Assembly: GCF_025398155.2 (NCBI RefSeq)
Contig: NZ_CP104562.2
Coordinates: 1,922,001-1,986,000 of the forward strand
From: Roseateles amylovorans
GTDB taxonomy: Bacteria; Pseudomonadota; Gammaproteobacteria; Burkholderiales; Burkholderiaceae_C
DNA length: 64,000 bases
Reading direction: 5' to 3'
The notes below the pieces were generated by a model. It was not told the origin of the DNA, did no database searches, and saw only the letters and a list, made by a program, of their open reading frames with translations. This document shows, piece by piece, positions 32,183 to 40,966 of this stretch. The translations under genes and the position numbers were made by a program. Within the stretch, counting starts at the first letter, position 1. Every line of letters starts with the position of its first letter.

Positions 32183-33150
32183 GGCGGCTGGCCAAAGAAC
32201 GTGCCGAGCTGATCGAGGCGTTGGTGGCCGAAGCCGATCTGGGCAGAGTCACTGCCGGTCTCTTGGAAAAAGACGAGCATTTGACGGATGCGCTCCGCGC
32301 TGTGTTTGCGCTGGAGTTTGACTGCGTGCAGCTTGTTTTTTGCGGCGGCACCAGCCTGTCCAAGGCGCACCGGCTGATAGAGCGCATGTCTGAAGACGCG
32401 GACATCAAGGTCGTGCTCACGCCGGCAGGTCGCCAGTTGAGCCGCACGCAGCTTCGCCGCTATCTCGGCCACCACATGCGTCCGCGGGTCGTCCGGGCGC
32501 TCTCTGACATCGGCTTGGTCGAGGAGACTGACAAAGCTGTCACCTTCAACGAGCACCGCTATTTGCATAGCCAGTGGATGTACGAACGCAATCACCAAGT
32601 GGCCACTGGTCTTCGACCAAACCTGCAGCTTGAGTTGGTCTTGAGCGCGCCCGCGCTGCCGGTCGAGACGGCCTCCATTCATGCGTTGGCGGATCGCTTT
32701 GCTGGCCAGGTTGACGCTTCATTCGAGGTGGCCGCGATGTCGGTGGCAGAGACGCAATCCGAGAAGGTGCTCTCCTTCTTGCGTCGCTTTGCTCAGCATC
32801 GTTCGGGGCAGATGCAGCGGCCTTGGGACACGGCGCTCGTGCGCCACATCTACGATGTACATTGCATTTTCGTGCGCAGTCCAGAGCTTGTGGCCGTGAG
32901 CGCCTCCGCCTTCAACGCCCTCATGCAACGCGAGGTTGCCGACTTCGGTCAGCAGCAGCCGGACTTTGCGGCACGGCCGCTGCAGGTGCTCACGCGTGCC
33001 CTCGTACAGGTGGCCGACGACAAGCAGACGCGAGCCGAATACGCGCACAACCTCTTGCCTTTGGTGTATGGCGACTACCGACCTCATTTCGAGGCGGCGT
33101 TCGCATCGTTCGATAGGGTGGCTCGATCACTGCTCAGCGCCGCCGGCTGA
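32179..33150 (+). CDS. abiEii: AbiEii/AbiGii-type nucleotidyltransferase toxin
   Basis: A 323-residue protein of the DNA polymerase beta-like nucleotidyltransferase toxins. The signature GGTSLSKAHRL (about residue 56) and the metal-binding acidic motif SEDADIKV (about residue 74) are both present, so the active site looks intact. Known relatives block growth, some by adding nucleotides to tRNA 3' ends, and give abortive phage resistance; the target here is unknown. It overlaps the antitoxin gene by 4 nt. Both genes are noticeably less GC-rich than the neighbours and sit between unrelated chromosomal genes, which suggests acquisition by transfer. No recombinase or att site is visible. Confidence 0.9.
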   Translation: MRRLAKERAELIEALVAEADLGRVTAGLLEKDEHLTDALRAVFALEFDCVQLVFCGGTSLSKAHRLIERMSEDADIKVVLTPAGRQLSRTQLRRYLGHHMRPRVVRALSDIGLVEETDKAVTFNEHRYLHSQWMYERNHQVATGLRPNLQLELVLSAPALPVETASIHALADRFAGQVDASFEVAAMSVAETQSEKVLSFLRRFAQHRSGQMQRPWDTALVRHIYDVHCIFVRSPELVAVSASAFNALMQREVADFGQQQPDFAARPLQVLTRALVQVADDKQTRAEYAHNLLPLVYGDYRPHFEAAFASFDRVARSLLSAAG

Positions 33151-33249
33151 GTCGACATCCGGTTGGCGGCCTAGGGGAGCTGGCGGCCACGGCGACTCCC
33201 TCCGGTCATGCTTCGCATCACAAGGTTTGAACGCTCCCCAGAAACGACA

Positions 33250-33271
33250 ACGGGGCCCCACAGGGCCCCGT
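33250..33271. terminator. Hairpin terminator between abiEii and glnS (convergent)
   Basis: ACGGGGCCC (33250-33258) and GGGCCCCGT (33263-33271) form a perfect 9-bp stem with a CACA loop. It lies between the two convergent stops at 33150 and 33313 and should act in both directions, though T runs are weak. Confidence 0.65.
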
Positions 33272-33312
33272 CGACGGGGTCATGGCCAGGACGTCAGACC
33301 GTCCCCCTTGGC

Positions 33313-35163
33313 TTACTTCGCAAAGCTGTCCCGCAGGCCGGTGATCTTGTTGAACACCGGTTGGTCGCTGCGATGGTCGACGCGGTCGGCCACAAAGTAG
33401 CCGTGGCGTTCGAACTGGAACTTCTGGTCCGGCTGCGCCTGGGCCAGCGACGGCTCCAGGTAGCCTTGCACCACGCGCTTGGCGTCCGGATTCAGCAGAT
33501 CCAGGAAGTTGCGTTCGCCGGCATCCGGTTGGGCTTCGGTGAACAGGCGGTCGTACAGGCGCAACTCGGTGGCAATGCCCTCGTGGCTGCCGACCCAGGT
33601 GATCACGCCCTTGACCTTGACCGCATCCGCCCCCGGCGTGCCGCTCTTGGTGTCGGGCACCAGCTTGGCCAGCACCGCGGTGATGCGACCGTCGGCATCC
33701 TTCTCGCAGCCGGTGCATTCGATGATGTAGCCGTACTTCAGCCGCGCCTTGTTGCCCGGATAGAGCCGGTGGTAGCCCTTGGTCGGGACTTCCAGGAAGT
33801 CCTCGCGCTCGATCCAGAGTTCCGGGCCCAGGCTGAACTGGCGCGTTCCCAGTTCGGGCACATGCGGATGCGCCGGCGCCTGGCAGGGCTCACGGTGGTC
33901 CAGCGAGCCGAAGATCTCGGCATAGTTCTCCAGCTTCAGCCGCACCGGGTCCAGCACCGCCATGGCGCGAGCGGCCTTGCCCTCCAGGTCGGCGCGCAGG
34001 TAGCCGTCCAGCACCGAATACTCGATCCAGGCCGTGGTCTTGGAAGCGCCGGTGCTCTCGACCATCGCGCGGATCGACTCCGGCGTGTAGCCGCGGCGGC
34101 GCATGCCCACCAGCGTCGGCATGCGGGGATCGTCCCAGCCGCTGACATGACCGTCCTCGACCAACTGGCGCAGCTTGCGCTTGGAGGTCACGACATAGGT
34201 CAGGTTCAGGCGGCCGAACTCATACTGATGCGGCAGCGGCCGGGCGAGCAGGCCGCCCTGGGCCAGATGCTCCACCAGCCAGTCGTAGAACGGCCGCTGG
34301 TCTTCGAACTCCAGCGTGCAGATGCTGTGGGTGATGCACTCCAGCGCGTCCTCGATCGGATGCGCAAAGGTGTACATCGGGTAGATGCACCACTGGTCTC
34401 CGGTGTTGTGATGGGTCGCGCGGCGGATGCGATAGAGCGCCGGATCCCGCAGGTTGATGTTGGGCGACGCCATGTCGATCTTGGCGCGCAACACCATCGC
34501 CCCGTCCGGATGCTGGCCGTCGCGCATTTCGCGCAGCCGGGCCAGGTTCTCGTCGGGCGAGCGGTCGCGGAACGGGCTGTTCTTGCCGGGCGTCGAGAAA
34601 TCGCCGCGGTTGGCCCGCATCTCGTCGGGCGTCTGCTCGTCCACATAGGCCAGACCTTGCGTCACCAGATATTCCGCGCTGCGGTACATCAGGTCGAAGT
34701 AGTCGCTGGCGTAGAAGAGATGGTTGGCGGTGGCACCGCCAGCGCTGCCATCGGCGCTGGGCGCGGCCGACTCCCAGTTCCAGCCCAGCCAGGCCACCAT
34801 CTCCTTGATGGCGTCCACATACTCCTGCTCTTCCTTTTCAGGATTGGTGTCGTCGAAGCGCAGGTGGCAGATGCCGCCGTAGTCGCGCGCCAGGCCGAAG
34901 TTCAGGCAGATGCTCTTGGCATGCCCGATGTGCAGGTAGCCGTTGGGCTCTGGCGGGAAGCGGGTGCGGATCTTCGCCGGGTCCAGCGGCCCGGCGGCAT
35001 GGTGGGCCGCGTCGCCCGGCGAGCCGGCGAAATGGCGCGCCGGCTGGAAACCCTGCTCCAGGTCGCGCTCGATGATGGCGCGCAGGAAGTTGCTGGGCTT
35101 GACGGTTCCGTCCGTCTTGTCATGCGCGGCGGCGCCTTCGGTCTTGTCGTGGCTGGCGGACAT
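33313..35163 (-). CDS. glnS: Glutaminyl-tRNA synthetase
   Basis: A 616-residue class I synthetase charging tRNA-Gln. The HIGH motif lies in EPNGYLHIGHAKSICLNFGL with the following DDTNPEKEE, and the KMSKS equivalent is VVTSKRKL. C-terminal anticodon-binding barrels are complete (KARLKYGYIIECTGCEKDAD and further). The ATG at 35163 gives an N-terminus MSASHDKTEG; the family core starts at NFLRAIIERDLEQG, so the exact start is not critical. GlnRS is the beta/gammaproteobacterial solution for Gln-tRNA. It ends facing the AbiE pair across a shared hairpin. Confidence 0.97.
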   Translation of the reverse strand: MSASHDKTEGAAAHDKTDGTVKPSNFLRAIIERDLEQGFQPARHFAGSPGDAAHHAAGPLDPAKIRTRFPPEPNGYLHIGHAKSICLNFGLARDYGGICHLRFDDTNPEKEEQEYVDAIKEMVAWLGWNWESAAPSADGSAGGATANHLFYASDYFDLMYRSAEYLVTQGLAYVDEQTPDEMRANRGDFSTPGKNSPFRDRSPDENLARLREMRDGQHPDGAMVLRAKIDMASPNINLRDPALYRIRRATHHNTGDQWCIYPMYTFAHPIEDALECITHSICTLEFEDQRPFYDWLVEHLAQGGLLARPLPHQYEFGRLNLTYVVTSKRKLRQLVEDGHVSGWDDPRMPTLVGMRRRGYTPESIRAMVESTGASKTTAWIEYSVLDGYLRADLEGKAARAMAVLDPVRLKLENYAEIFGSLDHREPCQAPAHPHVPELGTRQFSLGPELWIEREDFLEVPTKGYHRLYPGNKARLKYGYIIECTGCEKDADGRITAVLAKLVPDTKSGTPGADAVKVKGVITWVGSHEGIATELRLYDRLFTEAQPDAGERNFLDLLNPDAKRVVQGYLEPSLAQAQPDQKFQFERHGYFVADRVDHRSDQPVFNKITGLRDSFAK

Positions 35164-35262
35164 CGGTGGAAAGTGTGCGGAAGAGGCGGGCGATTCTACG
35201 TGTCTCGCCTCCTCGTGCACCGCAGGGCCATTGCCGGGGCGCGGACGCCTGACTGGTCGAGC

Positions 35263-36123
35263 TCAGAGGGCCTTGAACAGGTGGGCGTACATCCGGCTGA
35301 CCGCCAGCTTCTCCGGCCGCTGCCGAAACTTCAGCGTCAGGCGCCCGGATTCATCCCGGACCACCCGATCAATGGCATCCACCTGCACGATGTGACCGCG
35401 GTGCACCTGCCAGAAGCGGGCAGTGTCCAACTGCGGCAGCAATTCGCGCAGGGAGATCCGGACCAGGTACTCCTGCTCGGCCGTCAGCACGCGCACATAT
35501 TTGTCGGCGGCCTCGAGGTAAACGATCTGGTCCACCGGCAGCATCACGATGCTGTCGCCCACGCCCACCTGGAGATGTCGCAGCAGCGGGCCCGAGGCGG
35601 ACGTTGCCGACCCGGCGTTCGCCCCGACCGCACCGGACGGCTCGTTCGCCAGCGCCGTCGCCCGATCCGCACCGCCGGCCGACGCCAGCAGGCCGCGCAA
35701 TTGCGCCAGCGCGGCGTCCAGCGCCTGGGGGGCGGGCTGGCGCTGCGACAAGGCGGTCTGCAGTCGGCCGACGGTCTGCGACAGCCGCTCCCGCTGCACC
35801 GGCTTGAGCACATAGTCCACCGCCGCCCGTTCGAACGCCTGCAGCGCGTACTGGTCATAGGCGGTGACGAAGACCAGCAAGGGGAAGGGTTTGTTCTGCG
35901 GCCATTCGTCGGCCAGCACGGCTGCCGCCTCCAATCCGGTCAGCCCGGGCATGCGGATGTCGAAGAAGCAGATGTCGGGCTGGTGCTTCAGCGCCAGATC
36001 GACCGCTTCCTGACCGTGGCTGGCCATCGCGGAGATCTGCAGCGCCGGCCACAGGGTCGTCAGTTCCTGCCGCAGATGGGCGGCGAGCAGCTCTTCGTCT
36101 TCAGCGATCAGGGCAGTGGGCAT
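35263..36123 (-). CDS. LytTR-family response regulator (AlgR/LytR type)
   Basis: A 286-residue regulator. Receiver about residues 1-120: TALIAEDEELL, phospho-Asp in ICFFDIRMPGLTG, Lys in DYVLKPVQRERL. An Ala/Gly-rich linker precedes a LytTR DNA-binding domain (about 190-286: DQIVYLEAADKYVRVLTAEQ, FWQVHRGHIVQVDAIDRVVR). It lies downstream of, and in line with, a LytS/AlgZ-type kinase gene (139-bp gap), clearly its partner. The targets are not visible in the window. Confidence 0.94.
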   Translation of the reverse strand: MPTALIAEDEELLAAHLRQELTTLWPALQISAMASHGQEAVDLALKHQPDICFFDIRMPGLTGLEAAAVLADEWPQNKPFPLLVFVTAYDQYALQAFERAAVDYVLKPVQRERLSQTVGRLQTALSQRQPAPQALDAALAQLRGLLASAGGADRATALANEPSGAVGANAGSATSASGPLLRHLQVGVGDSIVMLPVDQIVYLEAADKYVRVLTAEQEYLVRISLRELLPQLDTARFWQVHRGHIVQVDAIDRVVRDESGRLTLKFRQRPEKLAVSRMYAHLFKAL

Positions 36124-36262
36124 GGCGCGGTCCTGGAATGGGCATTGAGGGGGTGGAGAAAGGGAGCGGTGTCAGCGAAACGAGCTGGGTCACACGGAGG
36201 AATCGACCCAAGCGAAGCACGCGAAGCAAGCCTGAGGGCGCACGCCGGTGCATCTCCCGCGA

Positions 36263-37423
36263 TCAAGCGGCCAACGCCTGGCGCGGAATGCGAATCCGGG
36301 CGCGGGTCCCGCCCTCCGGCCGGGCGCTGAGTTCCAGCGTGGCAGCCGCGCCGAAGGCGACGGCCAAGCGCTCGCGCACCTGCTGGGTGCCGAACCCGCC
36401 GCCCGGCGACGGGCTCGCTTGCGGATCCAGGCCGCGACCATCGTCATCGACCTCCAGGATCAACTCCGCCGCCTCCACGCGTGCGCCGATGCGCAGCAAG
36501 CCCCCGCCCACATGCGGTTCCAGGCCGTGCTTGATGGCGTTTTCAGCCAAGGGCTGCAGCAGCAGCGGCGGCACCGGGATGTCGCTCAGCGCCTCGGGCA
36601 GGTCGAACTCGAATCGCAGCCGCGAGCCCATGCGCACCTGCATCAGCGCCAGGTAGTCGCCCAGCCGGGCGAACTCATCGCCAAGGGCATGGCGCTCGGA
36701 CCGGGATGCCGACAGCGTGGCCCGCAGGAACGCAATCAGATGGTCCAGCATCGCCTGGGCCCGCTCGGCATCCATGCCGATCAACACCCGCAGGTTGGCC
36801 AGCGTGTTGAACAGCATGTGCGGTTCCAACTGGGATTCCAGCAGGCGGAGCTGGGTTTCGGCCGCCTGGCGCCGGGCGAGCTCGGCCTTCGCTTCGGCCG
36901 CGGCGAGGCGGCTGCGGCCGAGGAAGAACAAAGTCAGCGCCACCCCAGGGAACAGCGAGAACAGCATGCCGCCGAGGGCGCGTCGCCAGTTGCTGTTCAA
37001 CAGGCCGCGCTCCTGGAAGCCCGTCACGAAGTTAGCCATCTCCACGCCCAGGCTGTAGCCGACCAGAGATCCGAGCAACAGACAGCCCAGCATCAGCGGC
37101 CAGCCCGGCCAGTCATATGGACCATCAACCGGCCAGCCGAAGTAGCGCCGCACCCGCCAGCGAATCCAGCCCACGACATGGCGAAGGGACTGGCAGCAGA
37201 ACGAGCAGGCCAGTGAGATGAAGAAGCAGTAGATGAACGTGGGCTTCCACCGTTGTCCAAACACCGTCACCAGGAAGAGCGTGATGATGGTGGCAATCAG
37301 GACGATCAGCCCGAACTGCACGAGTGCCCAACGGCCGGCGTCGGCCATGGTGGGCAGGCGGAGGCCGCCGTGGGTGGGTGTGGCGCTGGGCGGCACTGGG
37401 GTGGGGCGTGGAAGCGGGGTCAT
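36263..37423 (-). CDS. LytS/AlgZ-type membrane histidine kinase
   Basis: A 386-residue kinase of the His_kinase/HATPase_c type. Four hydrophobic segments occupy about residues 30-180. The phospho-acceptor region is QLRLLESQLEPHMLFNTLAN, followed by LLLQPLAENAIKHGLEP (N box) and DDDGRGL...GFGTQQVRERL (G boxes). The ATG at 37423 (MTPLPRPTPV) is chosen as the one closest to the first membrane helix; the frame stays open to 37570, and no convincing Shine-Dalgarno sequence decides. It pairs with the LytTR regulator downstream. Confidence 0.9.
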   Translation of the reverse strand: MTPLPRPTPVPPSATPTHGGLRLPTMADAGRWALVQFGLIVLIATIITLFLVTVFGQRWKPTFIYCFFISLACSFCCQSLRHVVGWIRWRVRRYFGWPVDGPYDWPGWPLMLGCLLLGSLVGYSLGVEMANFVTGFQERGLLNSNWRRALGGMLFSLFPGVALTLFFLGRSRLAAAEAKAELARRQAAETQLRLLESQLEPHMLFNTLANLRVLIGMDAERAQAMLDHLIAFLRATLSASRSERHALGDEFARLGDYLALMQVRMGSRLRFEFDLPEALSDIPVPPLLLQPLAENAIKHGLEPHVGGGLLRIGARVEAAELILEVDDDGRGLDPQASPSPGGGFGTQQVRERLAVAFGAAATLELSARPEGGTRARIRIPRQALAA

Positions 37424-37604
37424 GATGTGGAAGGCGATGTCCAGGGTGCGACCATGCGACGCGTGGCGGTGGGGTTGACGCCCCCGTGCCGGCCAGTCGG
37501 TTCCAGGGGAAGCTGTGGTGCCCTCGAAGCGCCAGCCGCTGGGCCGTTCTGGCGCGCCTTGTGAACGCAATGAACGCCCGCGCTGGCCGCTTTACGACGG
37601 CGGT

Positions 37605-38132
37605 TCAGGCCAGGGCGGCGGACGCTTCGCGGGACGAGCCGCTGCGCAGCACCGTCAAGGCACGTCCCAGGAACAGGCCGCCGAAGACGCCGAACAGCAG
37701 GCTGAAGCCGTCGGCAAAGAGCGTCTGCTGCGCCAGCGCAGGATGCAGCGACAGGCTCATGCCGACCGCGAAGCGGCTGCAGAAGATGCCCAGCATCACC
37801 GCCAGCGGCCACCAGCTTCCCGGCACGAGGAAGTGGCCGGCGGCGCTGTCGAACCGGGCGCCCCGCGGCCAGCCGGTGGCACGCACCAGCACCGCGCCGA
37901 TCGCCACACCCGCCGCCCAGGCCAGCAAGGCCGCCCCGGAGCCGCCGAAGCTGCTGCTCACGCCCCAGGCGCCGAAGCACAGCCAAGCCGCCGGCAGCAT
38001 CCACAGTCGGGTGCGGCTCATGGCCTGCGGGCGGCTCTGGCGACGGCCCATGACCAGGATGAAGATCAGGATGATCCAGACGAAGGTCGGGATGTGGCGC
38101 AGGAGGGTGAGCAGGTCGGGGGTGGTGTGCAT
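37605..38132 (-). CDS. Small multi-pass membrane protein (DUF6622-like)
   Basis: A 175-residue hydrophobic protein with about five membrane segments (PTFVWIILIFILVMG, LWMLPAAWLCFGAWGV, ALLAWAAGVAIGAVLV, WWPLAVMLGIFCSRFAVG, GFSLLFGVFGGLFLGRAL). The pattern fits DUF6622-type proteins from memory; no function is known. It lies upstream of the LytS/LytTR pair on the same strand with a 180-bp gap, so co-regulation is possible but unproven. The 215 bp before it (38133-38347) hold nothing I recognise. Confidence 0.75.
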   Translation of the reverse strand: MHTTPDLLTLLRHIPTFVWIILIFILVMGRRQSRPQAMSRTRLWMLPAAWLCFGAWGVSSSFGGSGAALLAWAAGVAIGAVLVRATGWPRGARFDSAAGHFLVPGSWWPLAVMLGIFCSRFAVGMSLSLHPALAQQTLFADGFSLLFGVFGGLFLGRALTVLRSGSSREASAALA

Positions 38133-38347
38133 GTCGGGCTCCGGTGGTCGGTCGGCTGTGGAATGGAGCCGACTGTGCGTGCCCCCGCCACCGCCGCCCA
38201 GCGAGGCGCGACGAGATGCACCCGACCGGCGCCAGCGGTGGCCGGTGAGCGCGAACGGATGTGGATCCGCCCGACCGATGCGGTCGCCGACGCCCGGGGC
38301 AGGGCGGCAGGTCGACCGAACGGCCGGGACGCATGTCGCCCGGCGTC

Positions 38348-39949
38348 TCAGCGTCGCTTGGACCGCGAACCGCCGCCGCCCAGCAGGCTGCCCAGGACGC
38401 CGCGAACGATTTCCCGGCCGACCGACGAGCCGATCGACCGCAGCGCCGATTTGGCGGCCGTCTCCGCCAGGCCTTCGCGCCGGCCGCCGCGCGGTCCGGT
38501 GCTGCCGAACAGGACATCCTTGAGGCCGTCCAGCATGCCGCCGCCAGCTTCCTGGGGCGCGGGTGCGTCGGCCGTCGACGTGGGACGACCGGTACGAAAG
38601 GCGGCATCGGCCTCGTCCGCCATCGAGCCGCCAGCCGGGCCAGATGCCTTGGCGCCGGGCGCCGACGGCGTGGCGGCAGCGCGACCGGTCAGTCGCTCAT
38701 AGGCGGATTCCCGATCGATCGTCTTTTCATAGACGCCCGCCACCAGCGATCCATCGATCAAGGCCCGGCGCTGTTCCGGCGTGATCGGGCCGATCTGGCT
38801 GCCGGGTGGCAGCACGAACACCCGCTCGGTGATGCAGGGCCGGCCTTTTTCATCCAGCAGGCTGACCAGCGCTTCACCCACGCCCAGCTCGGTGATGGCC
38901 ATCGCGATGTCCAGGCCGGGCTTGGGCCGCATGGTGTCGGCGGCGGACTTGACCGCCTTCTGGTCGCGCGGGGTGAAGGCCCGCAGCGCATGCTGCACCC
39001 GGTTGCCCAACTGTCCGAGCACGGTGTCCGGAATGTCCAACGGGTTCTGGGTCACGAAATACACGCCCACGCCCTTGGACCGCACCAGCCGCACCACCAG
39101 CTCGATGCGTTCCACCAGCGCCGCCGGGGCGTCCTTGAACAGCAGATGGGCTTCGTCGAAGAAGAACACCAGCTTGGGCTGGTCCAGATCGCCCACTTCC
39201 GGCAAGGTCTCGAACAGCTCGGACAGCATCCACAGGAGGAAGGTCGCATACAGCCGAGGCGCCGCCATCAGCTTGTCGGCGGCGAGGATGTTGATGACGC
39301 CCCGCCCGTCGACCGTCTGCATGAAGTCCTGGATGTTGAGCATCGGCTCACCGAAGAACTTGTCGCCGCCCTGAGTCTCGATCTGCAGCAGCCCGCGCTG
39401 GATCGCGCCCACGCTGGCGGCCGACACGTTCCCATACTGGGTGGTGAACTCGCTGGCGTGGTCGCCCACGTGCTGCAGCATCGCCCGGAGGTCCTTCAGG
39501 TCCAGCAGCGCCAGGCCGTGGTCGTCGGCGATCTTGAAGACCATCTGCAGCACGCCGGCCTGGGTCTCATTGAGAGCCAGCATGCGCGACAGCAGCAACG
39601 GGCCCATGTCGGAGACGGTGGCGCGCACCGGATGGCCCTGCTCGCCGAAGACATCCCACAGCGTGGTGGGGCAGGCCAGCGGCGGGGGCGCCTCAATGCC
39701 CCGGTCCTTCAGGACCGCCAGCAGTTTGGTCGAGGCGTGGCCGGCCTGGGAGATGCCGGTCAGGTCGCCCTTGACGTCCGCCATGAACACCGGAACCCCC
39801 AACTGACTGAAGGATTCGGCCAGTTTTTGGAGACTGATGGTCTTGCCGGTGCCGGTCGCGCCGGTGATCAAACCATGCCGATTGGCCAGTGCCGGCAACA
39901 GCTGGCATTCGGTGTCGCCGTGGCGGGCCAGCAAAATGGGGTCGGCCAT
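38348..39949 (-). CDS. DUF853/HerA-like ATPase (YjgR family)
   Basis: A 533-residue P-loop ATPase related to HerA/FtsK. Walker A is GLITGATGTGKTISLQ, Walker B-like KLVFFFDEAHLLF, with MADVKGDLTGI and GVYFVTQNPLDIPDTVLGQLG typical of DUF853. The C-terminus is a charged, Gly/Arg-rich tail (GGRREGLAETAAK ... GGGGSRSKRR). The cellular role is not established; relatives are predicted DNA-translocating or helicase-like ATPases. GGAGG 7 nt before the ATG fixes the start at 39949. It is divergent from yebC. Confidence 0.9.
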   Translation of the reverse strand: MADPILLARHGDTECQLLPALANRHGLITGATGTGKTISLQKLAESFSQLGVPVFMADVKGDLTGISQAGHASTKLLAVLKDRGIEAPPPLACPTTLWDVFGEQGHPVRATVSDMGPLLLSRMLALNETQAGVLQMVFKIADDHGLALLDLKDLRAMLQHVGDHASEFTTQYGNVSAASVGAIQRGLLQIETQGGDKFFGEPMLNIQDFMQTVDGRGVINILAADKLMAAPRLYATFLLWMLSELFETLPEVGDLDQPKLVFFFDEAHLLFKDAPAALVERIELVVRLVRSKGVGVYFVTQNPLDIPDTVLGQLGNRVQHALRAFTPRDQKAVKSAADTMRPKPGLDIAMAITELGVGEALVSLLDEKGRPCITERVFVLPPGSQIGPITPEQRRALIDGSLVAGVYEKTIDRESAYERLTGRAAATPSAPGAKASGPAGGSMADEADAAFRTGRPTSTADAPAPQEAGGGMLDGLKDVLFGSTGPRGGRREGLAETAAKSALRSIGSSVGREIVRGVLGSLLGGGGSRSKRR

Positions 39950-40007
39950 GCGGGAGCCTCCAGAGGCAAAAAGCTAAAATCGCAGTCTAACGAAGCATCA
40001 ACAACGC

Positions 40008-40031
40008 CGGCCCGGAGTTTTTCCCGGGCCG
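40008..40031. promoter_or_regulatory. Stable hairpin in the yebC leader
   Basis: CGGCCCGG (40008-40015) and CCGGGCCG (40024-40031) pair perfectly around an 8-nt loop containing GTTTTT. It lies 22 nt before the yebC ATG, just ahead of the Shine-Dalgarno sequence AGGAGAA. A TAAAAT box (39974-39979) upstream could be a -10 element. The hairpin might be an attenuator or mRNA stabiliser; no direct evidence. Confidence 0.4.
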
Positions 40032-40052
40032 TCGTCATAGGAGAACCAGGAC

Positions 40053-40778
40053 ATGGCAGGGCATTCCAAATGGGCCAATATCCAGCACCGCAAGGGCCGC
40101 CAGGACGAAAAGCGCGGCAAGGTCTGGACCCGTCTGACGCGTGAAATCATCGTGTCGGCCCGCGCCGGCGGCGGCGACATCAACATGAACCCGCGCCTGC
40201 GCCTGGCGATTGAGAAGGCCAAGGCCGCCAACATGCCGGCCGACAACATCAAGCGCAATGTCGACAAGGCCACCGGCAACCTCGACGGCGTGACCTATGA
40301 GGAAATTCGCTACGAAGGCTACGGCATCGGCGGCGCGGCCATCATCGTGGACTGCATGACCGACAACCGGGTCCGCACCGTGGCCGAAGTGCGTCACGCC
40401 TTCTCCAAGTACGGCGGCAACCTGGGCACCGAAGGATCGGTGGCCTTCCAGTTCAAGCATTGCGGCCAACTGGTGTTCGCGCCCGGCACGTCCGAAGACA
40501 AGGTCATGGAAGTGGCCCTGGAAGCCGGCGCGGAGGATGTGGTGACGGATGACGATGGTGCCATCGAGGTGCTGACCGCCCCTGGCGACTTCGAGACCGT
40601 CAAAAATGCGCTCGAAGCCGCCGGTTTGAAGGCGGAAATTGCCGAAGTCACCATGCGCGCCGAGAACACGATCGATCTGGCCGGCGATGATGCGGCCCGT
40701 ATGCAGAAGCTGCTGGACGTGATTGAAGACCTGGACGATGTCCAGGAGGTCTATCACAACGCCAGCCTGGATCAGTAA
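40053..40778 (+). CDS. yebC: YebC/PmpR family regulator or ribosome-associated factor
   Basis: A 241-residue protein with the invariant start MAGHSKWANIQHRKGRQD and the family landmarks NMPADNIKRNVDKATG, YEGYGIGGAAIIVDCMTDN and AEVRHAFSKYGGNLG. Members bind DNA as transcription regulators, and a role in translation of proline-rich motifs has also been described. Full length. Shine-Dalgarno AGGAGAA lies about 9 nt upstream. It heads the run of housekeeping genes on the plus strand. Confidence 0.97.
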   Translation: MAGHSKWANIQHRKGRQDEKRGKVWTRLTREIIVSARAGGGDINMNPRLRLAIEKAKAANMPADNIKRNVDKATGNLDGVTYEEIRYEGYGIGGAAIIVDCMTDNRVRTVAEVRHAFSKYGGNLGTEGSVAFQFKHCGQLVFAPGTSEDKVMEVALEAGAEDVVTDDDGAIEVLTAPGDFETVKNALEAAGLKAEIAEVTMRAENTIDLAGDDAARMQKLLDVIEDLDDVQEVYHNASLDQ

Positions 40779-40966
40779 ACGGGCCTGACCGCGCCCGCGA
40801 GGCGACCGGTCCGGTCGGGTCCATTGATGGATCGATTGATCGTTTGATTGATTGATCGACCGACCGACCGACGCCGGCCCGCGAGTGCGGCCCACCATGT
40901 GCGCCCCGCAAGGGGCGCTGAGGACGAGCGGCCCGATGACGGCCGTGAGGACGACAAGGAAACACA

